Shown here: positions 7,148 to 13,766 of the stretch, in pieces
Layout: each line of letters opens with the position of its first letter
Numbering within the stretch: the first letter of the stretch is position 1
DNA from: Streptomyces sp. NBC_00078
GTDB lineage: Bacteria > Actinomycetota > Actinomycetes > Streptomycetales > Streptomycetaceae
Assembly (NCBI RefSeq): GCF_026343335.1
Contig: NZ_JAPELX010000001.1
Span: 3,038,001-3,102,000 of the forward strand
Length of the DNA stretch: 64,000 nt
Direction of reading: 5' to 3'
Notes under the pieces: model-generated
The model's database searches: none
Seen by the model: only the letters and a program-made list of their open reading frames with translations
Told to the model about the DNA's origin: nothing
Translations under genes and position numbers: made by a program

Positions 7148-7528
7148 TTACTTCAGACTGCGCTCAACGGCCTCGAAGATCTCTGAATCGGTTGCCTTCT
7201 GCCAATCCGGCAGATCGGGCCAGTCAGCTACGTATCCCGGCTTCGGGTCCTCGAAGTGCTTGAACATCTGCGCCGTCCAGCACGTCGCGACAAAGCGACT
7301 CTTCTGCTCGCGCGACAGTCGGGAAGCGTGCCCGCCGCTCAGTTCGAGGAAGTGACGTACCTGCTCGTACACCGCGCCCGCAGCCTCACGTTCCCACTCA
7401 GGCGTTTCCTCCCACGGCGTCACGTAGCTCGGTTTCGGCTCGCCAGGGAAGTGCTTCCGCACGCCATCGATCCACGCCTCGCGAAAGACTCGCGCGCCCC
7501 TCATGATCGGCGCCTCCGTATCGCTCAT
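7148..7528 (-). CDS. Hypothetical protein with internal duplication, accessory-element type
   Basis: 126 residues. Two halves repeat the same pattern: KHFPGEPKPSYVTPWEETP, then EWEREAAGAVYEQV, and later KHFEDPKPGYVADWPDLP, then DWQKATDSEIFEAVE. Each unit is an aromatic/PKP-(S/G)YV loop followed by W-x-x-(L/T)P-x-W and an acidic helix ending in E-x-V. From memory similar short proteins are scattered in streptomycete plasmids, prophages and integrative elements, without known function. The ATG at 7528 is preceded by GTAGGCGG. A strong terminator follows. No membrane segment or signal peptide is visible; probably a cytoplasmic binding module. Confidence 0.7.
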   Translation of the reverse strand: MSDTEAPIMRGARVFREAWIDGVRKHFPGEPKPSYVTPWEETPEWEREAAGAVYEQVRHFLELSGGHASRLSREQKSRFVATCWTAQMFKHFEDPKPGYVADWPDLPDWQKATDSEIFEAVERSLK

Positions 7529-7733
7529 GGCCGCCTACTGGCAATTGACCACATGATCTTCCGCCCCCGAGGTGACTCCCCCAGCCGTTTCCCCTGCGGC
7601 CACACCCCTCGGGGGCGGAGCCAGCGCCCACCCCGGTCAGGAACAGGAAGGCCGGGCCGGGGTGGGTCAGCAAGTGCACCACGGCGCGGAGACCGCATCT
7701 CCGCACGGCAGTTGCACCAGAGAGGACTACCCG

Positions 7734-7964
7734 ATGGAAGGCAACCTCTACACCCTGCCCGTGGACAGCGTCGAGACGACGAACTTCTGTGGCGGCCCCT
7801 GCACCGAGGGGTGCGTCGACTTCGCCGAGATCCCCGGCGCAGTCGACTCCTTCGTGGTCCGCGACTCCAAGCCTGAGGGCGCCGGTAAGGAACTCAGGTT
7901 CACCACCGCCGAGCTGGACGACTTCGCCCTCGGCTGGGTGACGAAGCGAGGCCTCACCGCCTGA
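7734..7964 (+). CDS. DUF397-type small protein
   Basis: 76 residues; start ATG at 7734 behind AGAGGA. The core, NFCGGPCTEGCVDFAEIPGA followed by FVVRDSKPEG and LRFTTAELDDFALGW, has the order seen in DUF397 proteins (Gly/Cys-rich segment, C-V-(E/D), VRDSK, then LxFxxxEWxxF). DUF397 proteins usually sit next to XRE-type regulators of the BldB/WhiJ network and modulate them; no such partner is adjacent here, so this is an orphan. The unusual W-to-L change in the last motif (TAELDDF) and extra Cys residues are noted. Followed by a hairpin terminator. Confidence 0.7.
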   Translation: MEGNLYTLPVDSVETTNFCGGPCTEGCVDFAEIPGAVDSFVVRDSKPEGAGKELRFTTAELDDFALGWVTKRGLTA

Positions 7965-7987
7965 TCCTGCTACACCTCCCATCCTCT

Positions 7988-8019
7988 GGCGGGTCGCCCG
8001 TGCACCTGGGCGGCCCGCC
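7988..8019. terminator. Hairpin terminator after DUF397 gene
   Basis: Arms GGCGGGTCGCCC (7988-7999) and GGGCGGCCCGCC (8008-8019) pair with one mismatch around an 8-nt loop, 24 bp after the stop of the DUF397 gene. Confidence 0.7.
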
Positions 8020-8042
8020 CTCCCTTCTCACGGAAGGCGCGC

Positions 8043-8543
8043 ATGAGCTGGACAGGACGCATTCACGGCTTCGGCCCGTGGATCGGATCGCCCGACAGCT
8101 ACCACCAGGAAGGCAACCGGCGGCCTCCGCATCCTGACCCACCGTCGCCCCCCACATCCGATGACGACAAGGTGGCCATCCGCATCCTTCAGCGGTACCG
8201 CGAAGTGATGGCCGAGTTCCCGACGTCGAACCTGCCGCCGATGATGTCGGGGCACTGGCTGCTGAAGCGGAACCAGGCATCGGACGAGCGGACCTGGACC
8301 GACCCCACAGCGGCTGTCGACTGGGCGACCAAGCACTTCCTCGACAACCCGCCGACGGAGCGCGAGGACGCGCAACAGGGGTACGTAGAGCTGGACGCGA
8401 AGCGCGAGTACGCGCGCGATGTCCTGCCCGTCGGCGTCGATGTGAGCTGGGTCTACTACAACCGGTCGGGCAATATCGTGTCGCTCAACCTCGTGTGCTG
8501 TCCGAACCGGCACCACCCTGGCCTCGCCTGCCCGCTCGCGTGA
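8043..8543 (+). CDS. Hypothetical protein of accessory-element type
   Basis: 166 residues, ATG at 8043 with GGAAGG upstream. The first 45 residues are Pro/Gly-rich and probably disordered. From about residue 45 a compact domain begins: KVAIRILQRYREVMAEFPTS, then SGHWLLKRNQ, and it ends with VSWVYYNRSGNIVSLNLVCC and PNR. The strand-rich tail VSWVYYNRSGNIV recurs in many streptomycete proteins of unknown role. No transmembrane segment or signal. It is bounded by hairpins on both sides, so it is a single-gene unit. Confidence 0.65.
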   Translation: MSWTGRIHGFGPWIGSPDSYHQEGNRRPPHPDPPSPPTSDDDKVAIRILQRYREVMAEFPTSNLPPMMSGHWLLKRNQASDERTWTDPTAAVDWATKHFLDNPPTEREDAQQGYVELDAKREYARDVLPVGVDVSWVYYNRSGNIVSLNLVCCPNRHHPGLACPLA

Positions 8544-8605
8544 TGCTGCCCGGGGCCCGGGAGCGGCTATAGCCACCCTCGCCGCCCAGCACGAAAGCCC
8601 CGCAC

Positions 8606-8634
8606 AGCCCCCTCAAGCCGCTTTTGAGGGGGCT
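8606..8634. terminator. Perfect hairpin terminator
   Basis: 11-bp arms AGCCCCCTCAA and TTGAGGGGGCT with loop GCCGCTT. It lies between the convergent ends of the genes at 8543 and 8642 and can serve both. Confidence 0.8.
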
Positions 8635-8641
8635 GCCCCTC

Positions 8642-8827
8642 TCAGACCCACTCCACATCGCAATGAATGGCAGAAGAGCCCCCAGGGGACGGCAGGGGCG
8701 TCTTCAGCGCCTTTCGCGCAACCGGCTTCCGCCTGTCTGCGACTCCTGCCGCGCCCAGCATTGCAGCCACCTCTTCCGCTGTGACATCCGACACAGCATC
8801 GGCGATGCGCCGTAACGCCTCACTCAC
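8642..8827 (-). CDS. Small hypothetical protein after the radical SAM gene
   Basis: 61 codons; the GTG at 8827 lies two bases after the stop of the radical SAM gene, so it may be translated by coupling. The N-terminal half, SEALRRIADAVSDVTAEEVA, looks like an amphipathic helix; the rest is basic then Pro/Ser-rich. No family recognised. In most streptomycetes I expect a DUF2344 (TIGR03936) gene at this spot, and this protein does not resemble it. It could be a chance ORF at the edge of an insertion. Confidence 0.4.
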   Translation of the reverse strand: MSEALRRIADAVSDVTAEEVAAMLGAAGVADRRKPVARKALKTPLPSPGGSSAIHCDVEWV

Positions 8828-8829
8828 GA

Positions 8830-10797
8830 TCAGCCAGCGTTTTCGCTGGTCGGAGGCTTCTTGACCGTAAGCGGCAGAAGCTTCTTCCCGCTGTCACTCA
8901 GTTGTGGCCACGTATCCATCTGCGGACACACCCCACAGTCAAAGCAAGGCGTCCACCGGCAGTCCTCGACCTCTGTCTCGTCGAGGGAGTCCTGCCAGTC
9001 CTCCCAGAGCCAGTCCTTGTCGAGGCCGGAGTCGAGGTGGTCCCAGGGGAGGACCTCCTCGTATGTGCGCTCGCGCGTCGTGTACCAGTCGACGTCCACG
9101 TCGGAGTCCGCCAGCGTCTTGTCCGCGCACTGCATCCAGCGGTCGTAGGAGAAGTGCTCGCGCCAGCCGTCGAAGCGGCCGCCGTCCTCGTAGACCGCGC
9201 GGATGACGGCGCCGAGCCGGCGGTCGCCGCGGGAGAGGAGGCCCTCCACGATGCCCGGCTTGCCGTCGTGGTAGCGGAAGCCGATCGAGCGGCCGTACTT
9301 CTTGTCACCGCGGATCTTGTCGCGGAGCTTCTGCAGGCGGGCGTCCGTCTCCTCGGCGGAGAGCTGGGGCGCCCATTGGAAGGGGGTGTGGGGCTTGGGG
9401 ACGAAGCCGCCGATCGAGACCGTGCAGCGGATGTCGTTCTGGCCGGAGACCTTGCGGCCCTCGGCGATCACCTTCATCGCCATGTCGGCGATCTGCAGGA
9501 CGTCCTCGTCGGTCTCCGTGGGCAGGCCGCACATGAAGTACAGCTTCACCTGGCGCCAGCCGTTGCCATACGCCGTGGAGACGGTCCGGATGAGGTCCTC
9601 CTCGGACACCATCTTGTTGATGACCTTGCGCATGCGCTCGGAGCCGCCCTCGGGCGCGAAGGTCAGGCCGGACCGGCGGCCGTTCCTCGTCAGCTCGTTC
9701 GCCAGGTCCACGTTGAAGGCATCGACACGCGTCGACGGGAGGGACAGACCGATCTTGTCCTCCGTGTACCGGTCAGCCAGGCCCTTGGCGATGTCGCCGA
9801 TCTCCGAGTGGTCGGCGGAGGACAGGGACAGCAGGCCGACCTCCTCGAAGCCCGTCGCCTTCAGGCCCTTCTCCACCATGTCGCCGATGCCCGTGATCGA
9901 GCGTTCGCGGACCGGGCGGGTGATCATGCCGGCCTGGCAGAAACGGCAGCCGCGGGTGCAGCCGCGGAAGATCTCCACCGACATGCGCTCGTGGACCGTC
10001 TCGGCCAGGGGGACCAGCGGCTGCTTGGGGTAGGGCCACTCGTCCAGGTCCATGACCGTGTGCTTGGACACGCGCCACGGGACACCCGACTTGTTCGGTA
10101 CGACCCGTGCGATACGGCCGTCCGCCAGGTACTCCACGTCGTAGAACGCGGGGATGTACACCGAGCCCGTCTTCGCCAGGCGGAAGAGGACCTCCTCGCG
10201 GCCGCCGGGCCGGCCCTCCGCCTTCCACTCGCGGATGATCCTCGTCATGTCGAGGACGGCCTGTTCGCCGTCGCCGATGATCGCCGCGTCGATGAAGTCC
10301 GCGATGGGCTCCGGGTTGAAGGCCGCGTGGCCGCCGGCCAGGACGATCGGGTCGTCCAGCCCGCGCTCGCGCGACTCCAGCGGAATGCCCGCCAGGTCCA
10401 GCGCCGTCAGCATGTTCGTGTAGCCGAGCTCCGTGGAGAAGGACAGGCCGAACACGTCGAAGGCCTTCACCGGGCGGTGGCTGTCCACCGTGAACTGCGG
10501 GACGCCATGCTCCCGCATCAGCGCCTCCAGGTCCGGCCAGACGCTGTAGGTGCGCTCGGCGAGGACGCCCTCCTGCTCGTTCAGGACCTCGTAGAGGATC
10601 ATGACGCCCTGGTTGGGCAGTCCGACCTCGTACGCGTCCGGGTACATGAGCGCCCAGTGGACGTCGCAGGACTCCCACGGCTTGACCGTGGAGTTGAGCT
10701 CTCCGCCGACGTACTGGATCGGCTTCTGCACGTGCGGGAGCAGAGCTTCGAGCTGCGGGAACACGGACTCGGCGACCGCAGCGGCTTCGGCAGGCAT
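8830..10797 (-). CDS. TIGR03960-family radical SAM protein
   Basis: 655 residues. The N-terminal third resembles the cobalamin-binding-type fold that precedes many B12 radical SAM proteins (LSFSTELGYTNMLTALDLAG, VLAGGHAAFNPEP, IIGDGEQA). The 4Fe-4S motif is C280-x3-C284-x2-C287 in FRGCTRGCRFCQAG. The C-terminus has another Cys cluster (CRWTPCFDCGVCPQMD). In actinobacteria this protein is usually followed by a TIGR03936 partner and lies between the rne/rpmA and mre regions; its substrate is unknown, with tRNA modification sometimes proposed. Here the partner is missing downstream and an accessory region begins. The ATG at 10797 has GAAGG upstream. Confidence 0.9.
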   Translation of the reverse strand: MPAEAAAVAESVFPQLEALLPHVQKPIQYVGGELNSTVKPWESCDVHWALMYPDAYEVGLPNQGVMILYEVLNEQEGVLAERTYSVWPDLEALMREHGVPQFTVDSHRPVKAFDVFGLSFSTELGYTNMLTALDLAGIPLESRERGLDDPIVLAGGHAAFNPEPIADFIDAAIIGDGEQAVLDMTRIIREWKAEGRPGGREEVLFRLAKTGSVYIPAFYDVEYLADGRIARVVPNKSGVPWRVSKHTVMDLDEWPYPKQPLVPLAETVHERMSVEIFRGCTRGCRFCQAGMITRPVRERSITGIGDMVEKGLKATGFEEVGLLSLSSADHSEIGDIAKGLADRYTEDKIGLSLPSTRVDAFNVDLANELTRNGRRSGLTFAPEGGSERMRKVINKMVSEEDLIRTVSTAYGNGWRQVKLYFMCGLPTETDEDVLQIADMAMKVIAEGRKVSGQNDIRCTVSIGGFVPKPHTPFQWAPQLSAEETDARLQKLRDKIRGDKKYGRSIGFRYHDGKPGIVEGLLSRGDRRLGAVIRAVYEDGGRFDGWREHFSYDRWMQCADKTLADSDVDVDWYTTRERTYEEVLPWDHLDSGLDKDWLWEDWQDSLDETEVEDCRWTPCFDCGVCPQMDTWPQLSDSGKKLLPLTVKKPPTSENAG

Positions 10798-10870
10798 CTC
10801 GCGAACCTTCGTGGGAGGACTGGACTGACAGGGGTGACCATCTAGCGTAACGCGACCGCACGACCGCCCC

Positions 10871-10930
10871 GACCGCTCAAGCCCGTCCCCGACCGCTCAA
10901 GCCCCTCCCCGACCAGTCAAGCCCTTTACC
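10871..10930. repeat. 20-bp tandem repeat, three copies
   Basis: Three head-to-tail units of GACCGCTCAAGCCC-(G/C)TCCCC, the third diverged (GACCAGTCAAGCCCTTTACC), fill the gap between the stop of the CYTH/CHAD gene and the start region of the radical SAM gene. No hairpin of note. Confidence 0.85.
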
Positions 10931-10932
10931 GC

Positions 10933-12468
10933 TCAGACCTGCATCCCGGCCTTCGCCTCCTGCCACGCGCCGGGCAGCTCCGCCTCGGCGGCCGTCGCGC
11001 GCCCCTCCTCGCGGGCGTAGAGCACTCCGTACGTGAACGCGTTCTCCCCCGCCGCGTGTGCCACGGCGGACAGCTCGCGCAGGGTCTGGCGGGTCATGAC
11101 GCTGTCCTGGTGGTCGCCCAGCAGGTTCTGCAGGGACTTCATCGACTTGGCCAGGGCGGACGCCGGGCCGCCGAGGGCGGCTGCGGCGACCTCCGCCGAG
11201 TACCGGGTCCGCTTCGCCTTCTTGCGGGCCTCGTGCAGGGCGAGGTCGCGGTCCTTGCCGGGTTCCAGGCCGATGGCCTGCTCCACCAGCTCCGACAGCT
11301 TGCCGAAGTCCTTGCGTACGGCCTTGGCGATCGCCTTCCTTGGCGTTCCGGCGGCCGCCTCCAGCAGCGGCGGGTCCGCCACCAGCGCGTCCAGCCTGTC
11401 GAGCAGGACCAGATAGCGCTTGGAGTCCAGGACGCCGGTCAGCCGGCGTCGCGAGCCGCCGCGGCGGGCGTTCATCCACGTGCGCAGCCGGGTGCGGACC
11501 GGGCCGGAGAGCAGCGTCCTGGGCAGTTCGTCCATGGCCGCCGTCAGGCGTTCCGTCAGCACCTCGGCGTCCCGGTCCACACCGAGCTCGCCGGCCAGCC
11601 ACTTCAGTTCCTCACCGATCGGGTCGGTGACGGTCCGGTCGAGAACCTTGGCGTACGAGCGGAAGGCGCTGCGCATACGGCGGGTGGCGACGCGCATGCG
11701 GTGCACCGAGTCGTACGTGTCCTGCCGTACGGCCGGGTCGAGGGCGACGATGGCGTCCCGCTGTTCGCGGAGGTGGGCGAGGACGTGATCGCCGGCCGTC
11801 TCGGGGGGCCTTGGCTTGTGCTGCTTGGCGTCCTGCTGCTTCGCGCCCTGTTTCCTGGTGCTCTTCTTCCGCGGTGCCGTCTCCGTCAGCGCTCGCGCGA
11901 GCTTCGACGCCGATGCGGACGGTCGTACGCCCGCCCTGCGCAGCCGCTTGTCGACCTTGTCGAGGAAGACCGGGTCGGCGCCGTCGGCGAGTTCCACCTC
12001 CAGCTCGGTCCACTGGGCGAAGCCGCCGTCGCCGGTGAGCCGCTCGGCGCGTACGGCGTCGACGCTGACCTCGGCGAGCAGCCGGCCCTGGGCGTCGATG
12101 AGGTCGCGGACGTCGCGGTCGGACAGGAGGCGGACGACGGGCCGCAGTTCGGCGTCGCGGACCCGGGAGCGGACCAGGCCGGCCAGGCTGCGCGGGACGG
12201 TGTCGGAGAGCGGGGCCCGGATCTCGTCGCGGACGCCGGGGGCGACCGGGAACTTCAGGTGCCAGCCGGCGTCGGATCCGCCGGTGCGGCGGCGCAGGGT
12301 GATCGCGGCCGCGGCGAGGCGCTCGTCGGGGGTGTCGTAGTAGGTGGCGTCCAGATGGGCGACGCCCTTGTCGACGACGGACGCGACACCGGCGACGCCG
12401 GTCAGGTCCGGCAGGCCGCTGTCGTCGGACTCGTACTTCCGCTCGATCTCGCGCTTTGTGTCCGCCAT
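10933..12468 (-). CDS. CYTH-CHAD domain protein (inorganic polyphosphate / triphosphate related)
   Basis: 511 residues. The CYTH triphosphate-tunnel domain spans about 1-200: the E-x-E-x-K signature is in KREIERKYE, and basic/acidic tunnel strands include TLRRRTGG, WHLKFPV and WTELEVELADG. A Lys/Gln-rich linker (about 205-225) leads to the all-helical CHAD domain (about 230-505) with conserved His/Arg pairs: DSVHRMRVATRRMRSAFR, HEARKKAKRTRYSAEVA, LGDHQDSVM. Family knowledge: CYTH hydrolyses triphosphate substrates and CHAD binds polyphosphate, so the enzyme probably handles short polyphosphates. It follows rodA after a strong terminator and is likely its own transcription unit. Confidence 0.9.
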   Translation of the reverse strand: MADTKREIERKYESDDSGLPDLTGVAGVASVVDKGVAHLDATYYDTPDERLAAAAITLRRRTGGSDAGWHLKFPVAPGVRDEIRAPLSDTVPRSLAGLVRSRVRDAELRPVVRLLSDRDVRDLIDAQGRLLAEVSVDAVRAERLTGDGGFAQWTELEVELADGADPVFLDKVDKRLRRAGVRPSASASKLARALTETAPRKKSTRKQGAKQQDAKQHKPRPPETAGDHVLAHLREQRDAIVALDPAVRQDTYDSVHRMRVATRRMRSAFRSYAKVLDRTVTDPIGEELKWLAGELGVDRDAEVLTERLTAAMDELPRTLLSGPVRTRLRTWMNARRGGSRRRLTGVLDSKRYLVLLDRLDALVADPPLLEAAAGTPRKAIAKAVRKDFGKLSELVEQAIGLEPGKDRDLALHEARKKAKRTRYSAEVAAAALGGPASALAKSMKSLQNLLGDHQDSVMTRQTLRELSAVAHAAGENAFTYGVLYAREEGRATAAEAELPGAWQEAKAGMQV

Positions 12469-12482
12469 GACCTGAATCTAGT

Positions 12483-12540
12483 GGGATTCGCCCCCGAGTG
12501 GCAGGGCCTCTCGGGGGCGAATCCCGGGGAAAGCCCCGGG
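12483..12540. terminator. Double hairpin terminator after rodA
   Basis: The first hairpin has perfect 16-bp arms, GGGATTCGCCCCCGAG (12483-12498) and its complement (12510-12525). A second, CCCGGGG-AAAG-CCCCGGG, overlaps it (12523-12540). It marks the 3' end of the mre-pbp2-rodA unit on the minus strand. Confidence 0.85.
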
Positions 12541-12566
12541 CTGACGCGGGTGCAACGCACGGGTTT

Positions 12567-13766
12567 TCAGGCGGACATCGGCCGCTGCACCTTGATCGAC
12601 TGCAGCAGTCCCACCGCTATCCACACCGCGAACATCGATGAGCCGCCGTACGACACGAACGGCAGCGGCAGGCCCGTGACCGGCATGATGCCGAGGGTCA
12701 TTCCGACGTTCTCGAAGGTCTGGAAGGCGAGCCAGGCGACGATCCCGGCGGCGACGATCGTGCCGTACAGCTCGGTCGAGTCGCGGGCGATGCGGCAGGC
12801 GCGCCACAGGACCACGCCGAGGAGGAGGATGATCAGTCCCGCGCCGAGGAAGCCCAGTTCCTCTCCCGCGACCGTGAAGACGAAGTCGGTCTGCTGCTCG
12901 GGTACGAACTGGCCGGTGGTCTGCGAGCCGTGGAACAGGCCCGCGCCGGTCAGACCGCCCGAACCGATCGCGATGCGTGCCTGGTTGGTGTTGTAGCCGA
13001 CGCCGGCGGGGTCGAGTGCCGGGTTGGCGAAGGCGGCGAAGCGGTTGATCTGGTAGTCGTCCAGGATGTGCAGCTGCCAGACGGCGATCGCGCCGATGGC
13101 GCCCGTGGCGATGAGGCCGAAGACCCAGCGGTTGGAGGCGCCGGAGGCGAGCAGCACGCCGAGGATGATGATCACCATGACCATGACGGATCCGAGGTCC
13201 GGCATGAGCAGGACGATCAGGATCGGTACGGCGGCCAGGCCCAGGGCCTGCAGCACCGTGCGGTGATCGGGGTACTTCTTGTCGCCCGCGTCGACTCTGG
13301 TGGCCAGCAGCATCGCCATGCCCAGGATGATCGTGAGCTTCACGAACTCCGAGGGCTGGAGGGAGAAGCCGCCGCCGAGCACGATCCACGAGTGTGCGCC
13401 GTTGACCGTGGAGCCGAGCGGGGTGAGTACCAGCAGGATCAGCAGCACCGAGGCGCCGTAGAGGACGGGTACGGCGGTGCGCAGGGTGCGGTGGCCGAGC
13501 CAGACCGTGGCGATCATCAGGGCGAACCCGATGCCGGTGTTCATGATGTGCCGGATGAGGAAGTAGTACTGGTCGCCCTGGTTGATCTCGGTGCGGTTGC
13601 GGGTCGCCGAGAAGACGAGGATCGCACCGATCGTCGAGAGCGCGAGCGCCGCCAGCAGTATCGGCCAGTCCAGGCGGCGGGCGAGCGAGTCGCGGGCGAA
13701 GATCCGTGTCCAGCCCGCGCGCGCGGGTCCGTACCCGGAGACGGAGAAGCTGCCTGCACCGGTCAT
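12567..13766 (-). CDS. rodA: RodA-type SEDS peptidoglycan polymerase
   Basis: 399 residues, about ten transmembrane helices, SEDS family. Diagnostic stretches: GGGFSLQPSEFVKL, LLMPDLGSVMVM with the catalytic Asp of the PDLG motif, GQFVPEQQTDFVFTVAGEEL, and MPVTGLPLPFVSYGGSSM near the C-terminus. SEDS proteins polymerise lipid II into glycan strands with a partner class B PBP; here the partner pbp2 lies immediately upstream and overlaps it by ATGA, which suggests coupled synthesis of the two subunits. In Streptomyces this gene is known as sfr/rodA and is needed for robust spore walls rather than tip growth. Length and motifs are normal. Confidence 0.95.
   Translation of the reverse strand: MTGAGSFSVSGYGPARAGWTRIFARDSLARRLDWPILLAALALSTIGAILVFSATRNRTEINQGDQYYFLIRHIMNTGIGFALMIATVWLGHRTLRTAVPVLYGASVLLILLVLTPLGSTVNGAHSWIVLGGGFSLQPSEFVKLTIILGMAMLLATRVDAGDKKYPDHRTVLQALGLAAVPILIVLLMPDLGSVMVMVIIILGVLLASGASNRWVFGLIATGAIGAIAVWQLHILDDYQINRFAAFANPALDPAGVGYNTNQARIAIGSGGLTGAGLFHGSQTTGQFVPEQQTDFVFTVAGEELGFLGAGLIILLLGVVLWRACRIARDSTELYGTIVAAGIVAWLAFQTFENVGMTLGIMPVTGLPLPFVSYGGSSMFAVWIAVGLLQSIKVQRPMSA

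Noticed and set aside
6645..7355. Long plus-strand open frame of 236 codons
   Set aside because: No Shine-Dalgarno, no recognisable domain, and it runs antisense through a better supported minus-strand gene.
8902..10845. 647-codon plus-strand frame antisense to the radical SAM gene
   Set aside because: Shadow of the radical SAM coding sequence. Typical antisense composition (Leu/Val/Asp/Arg-rich), no family motifs.
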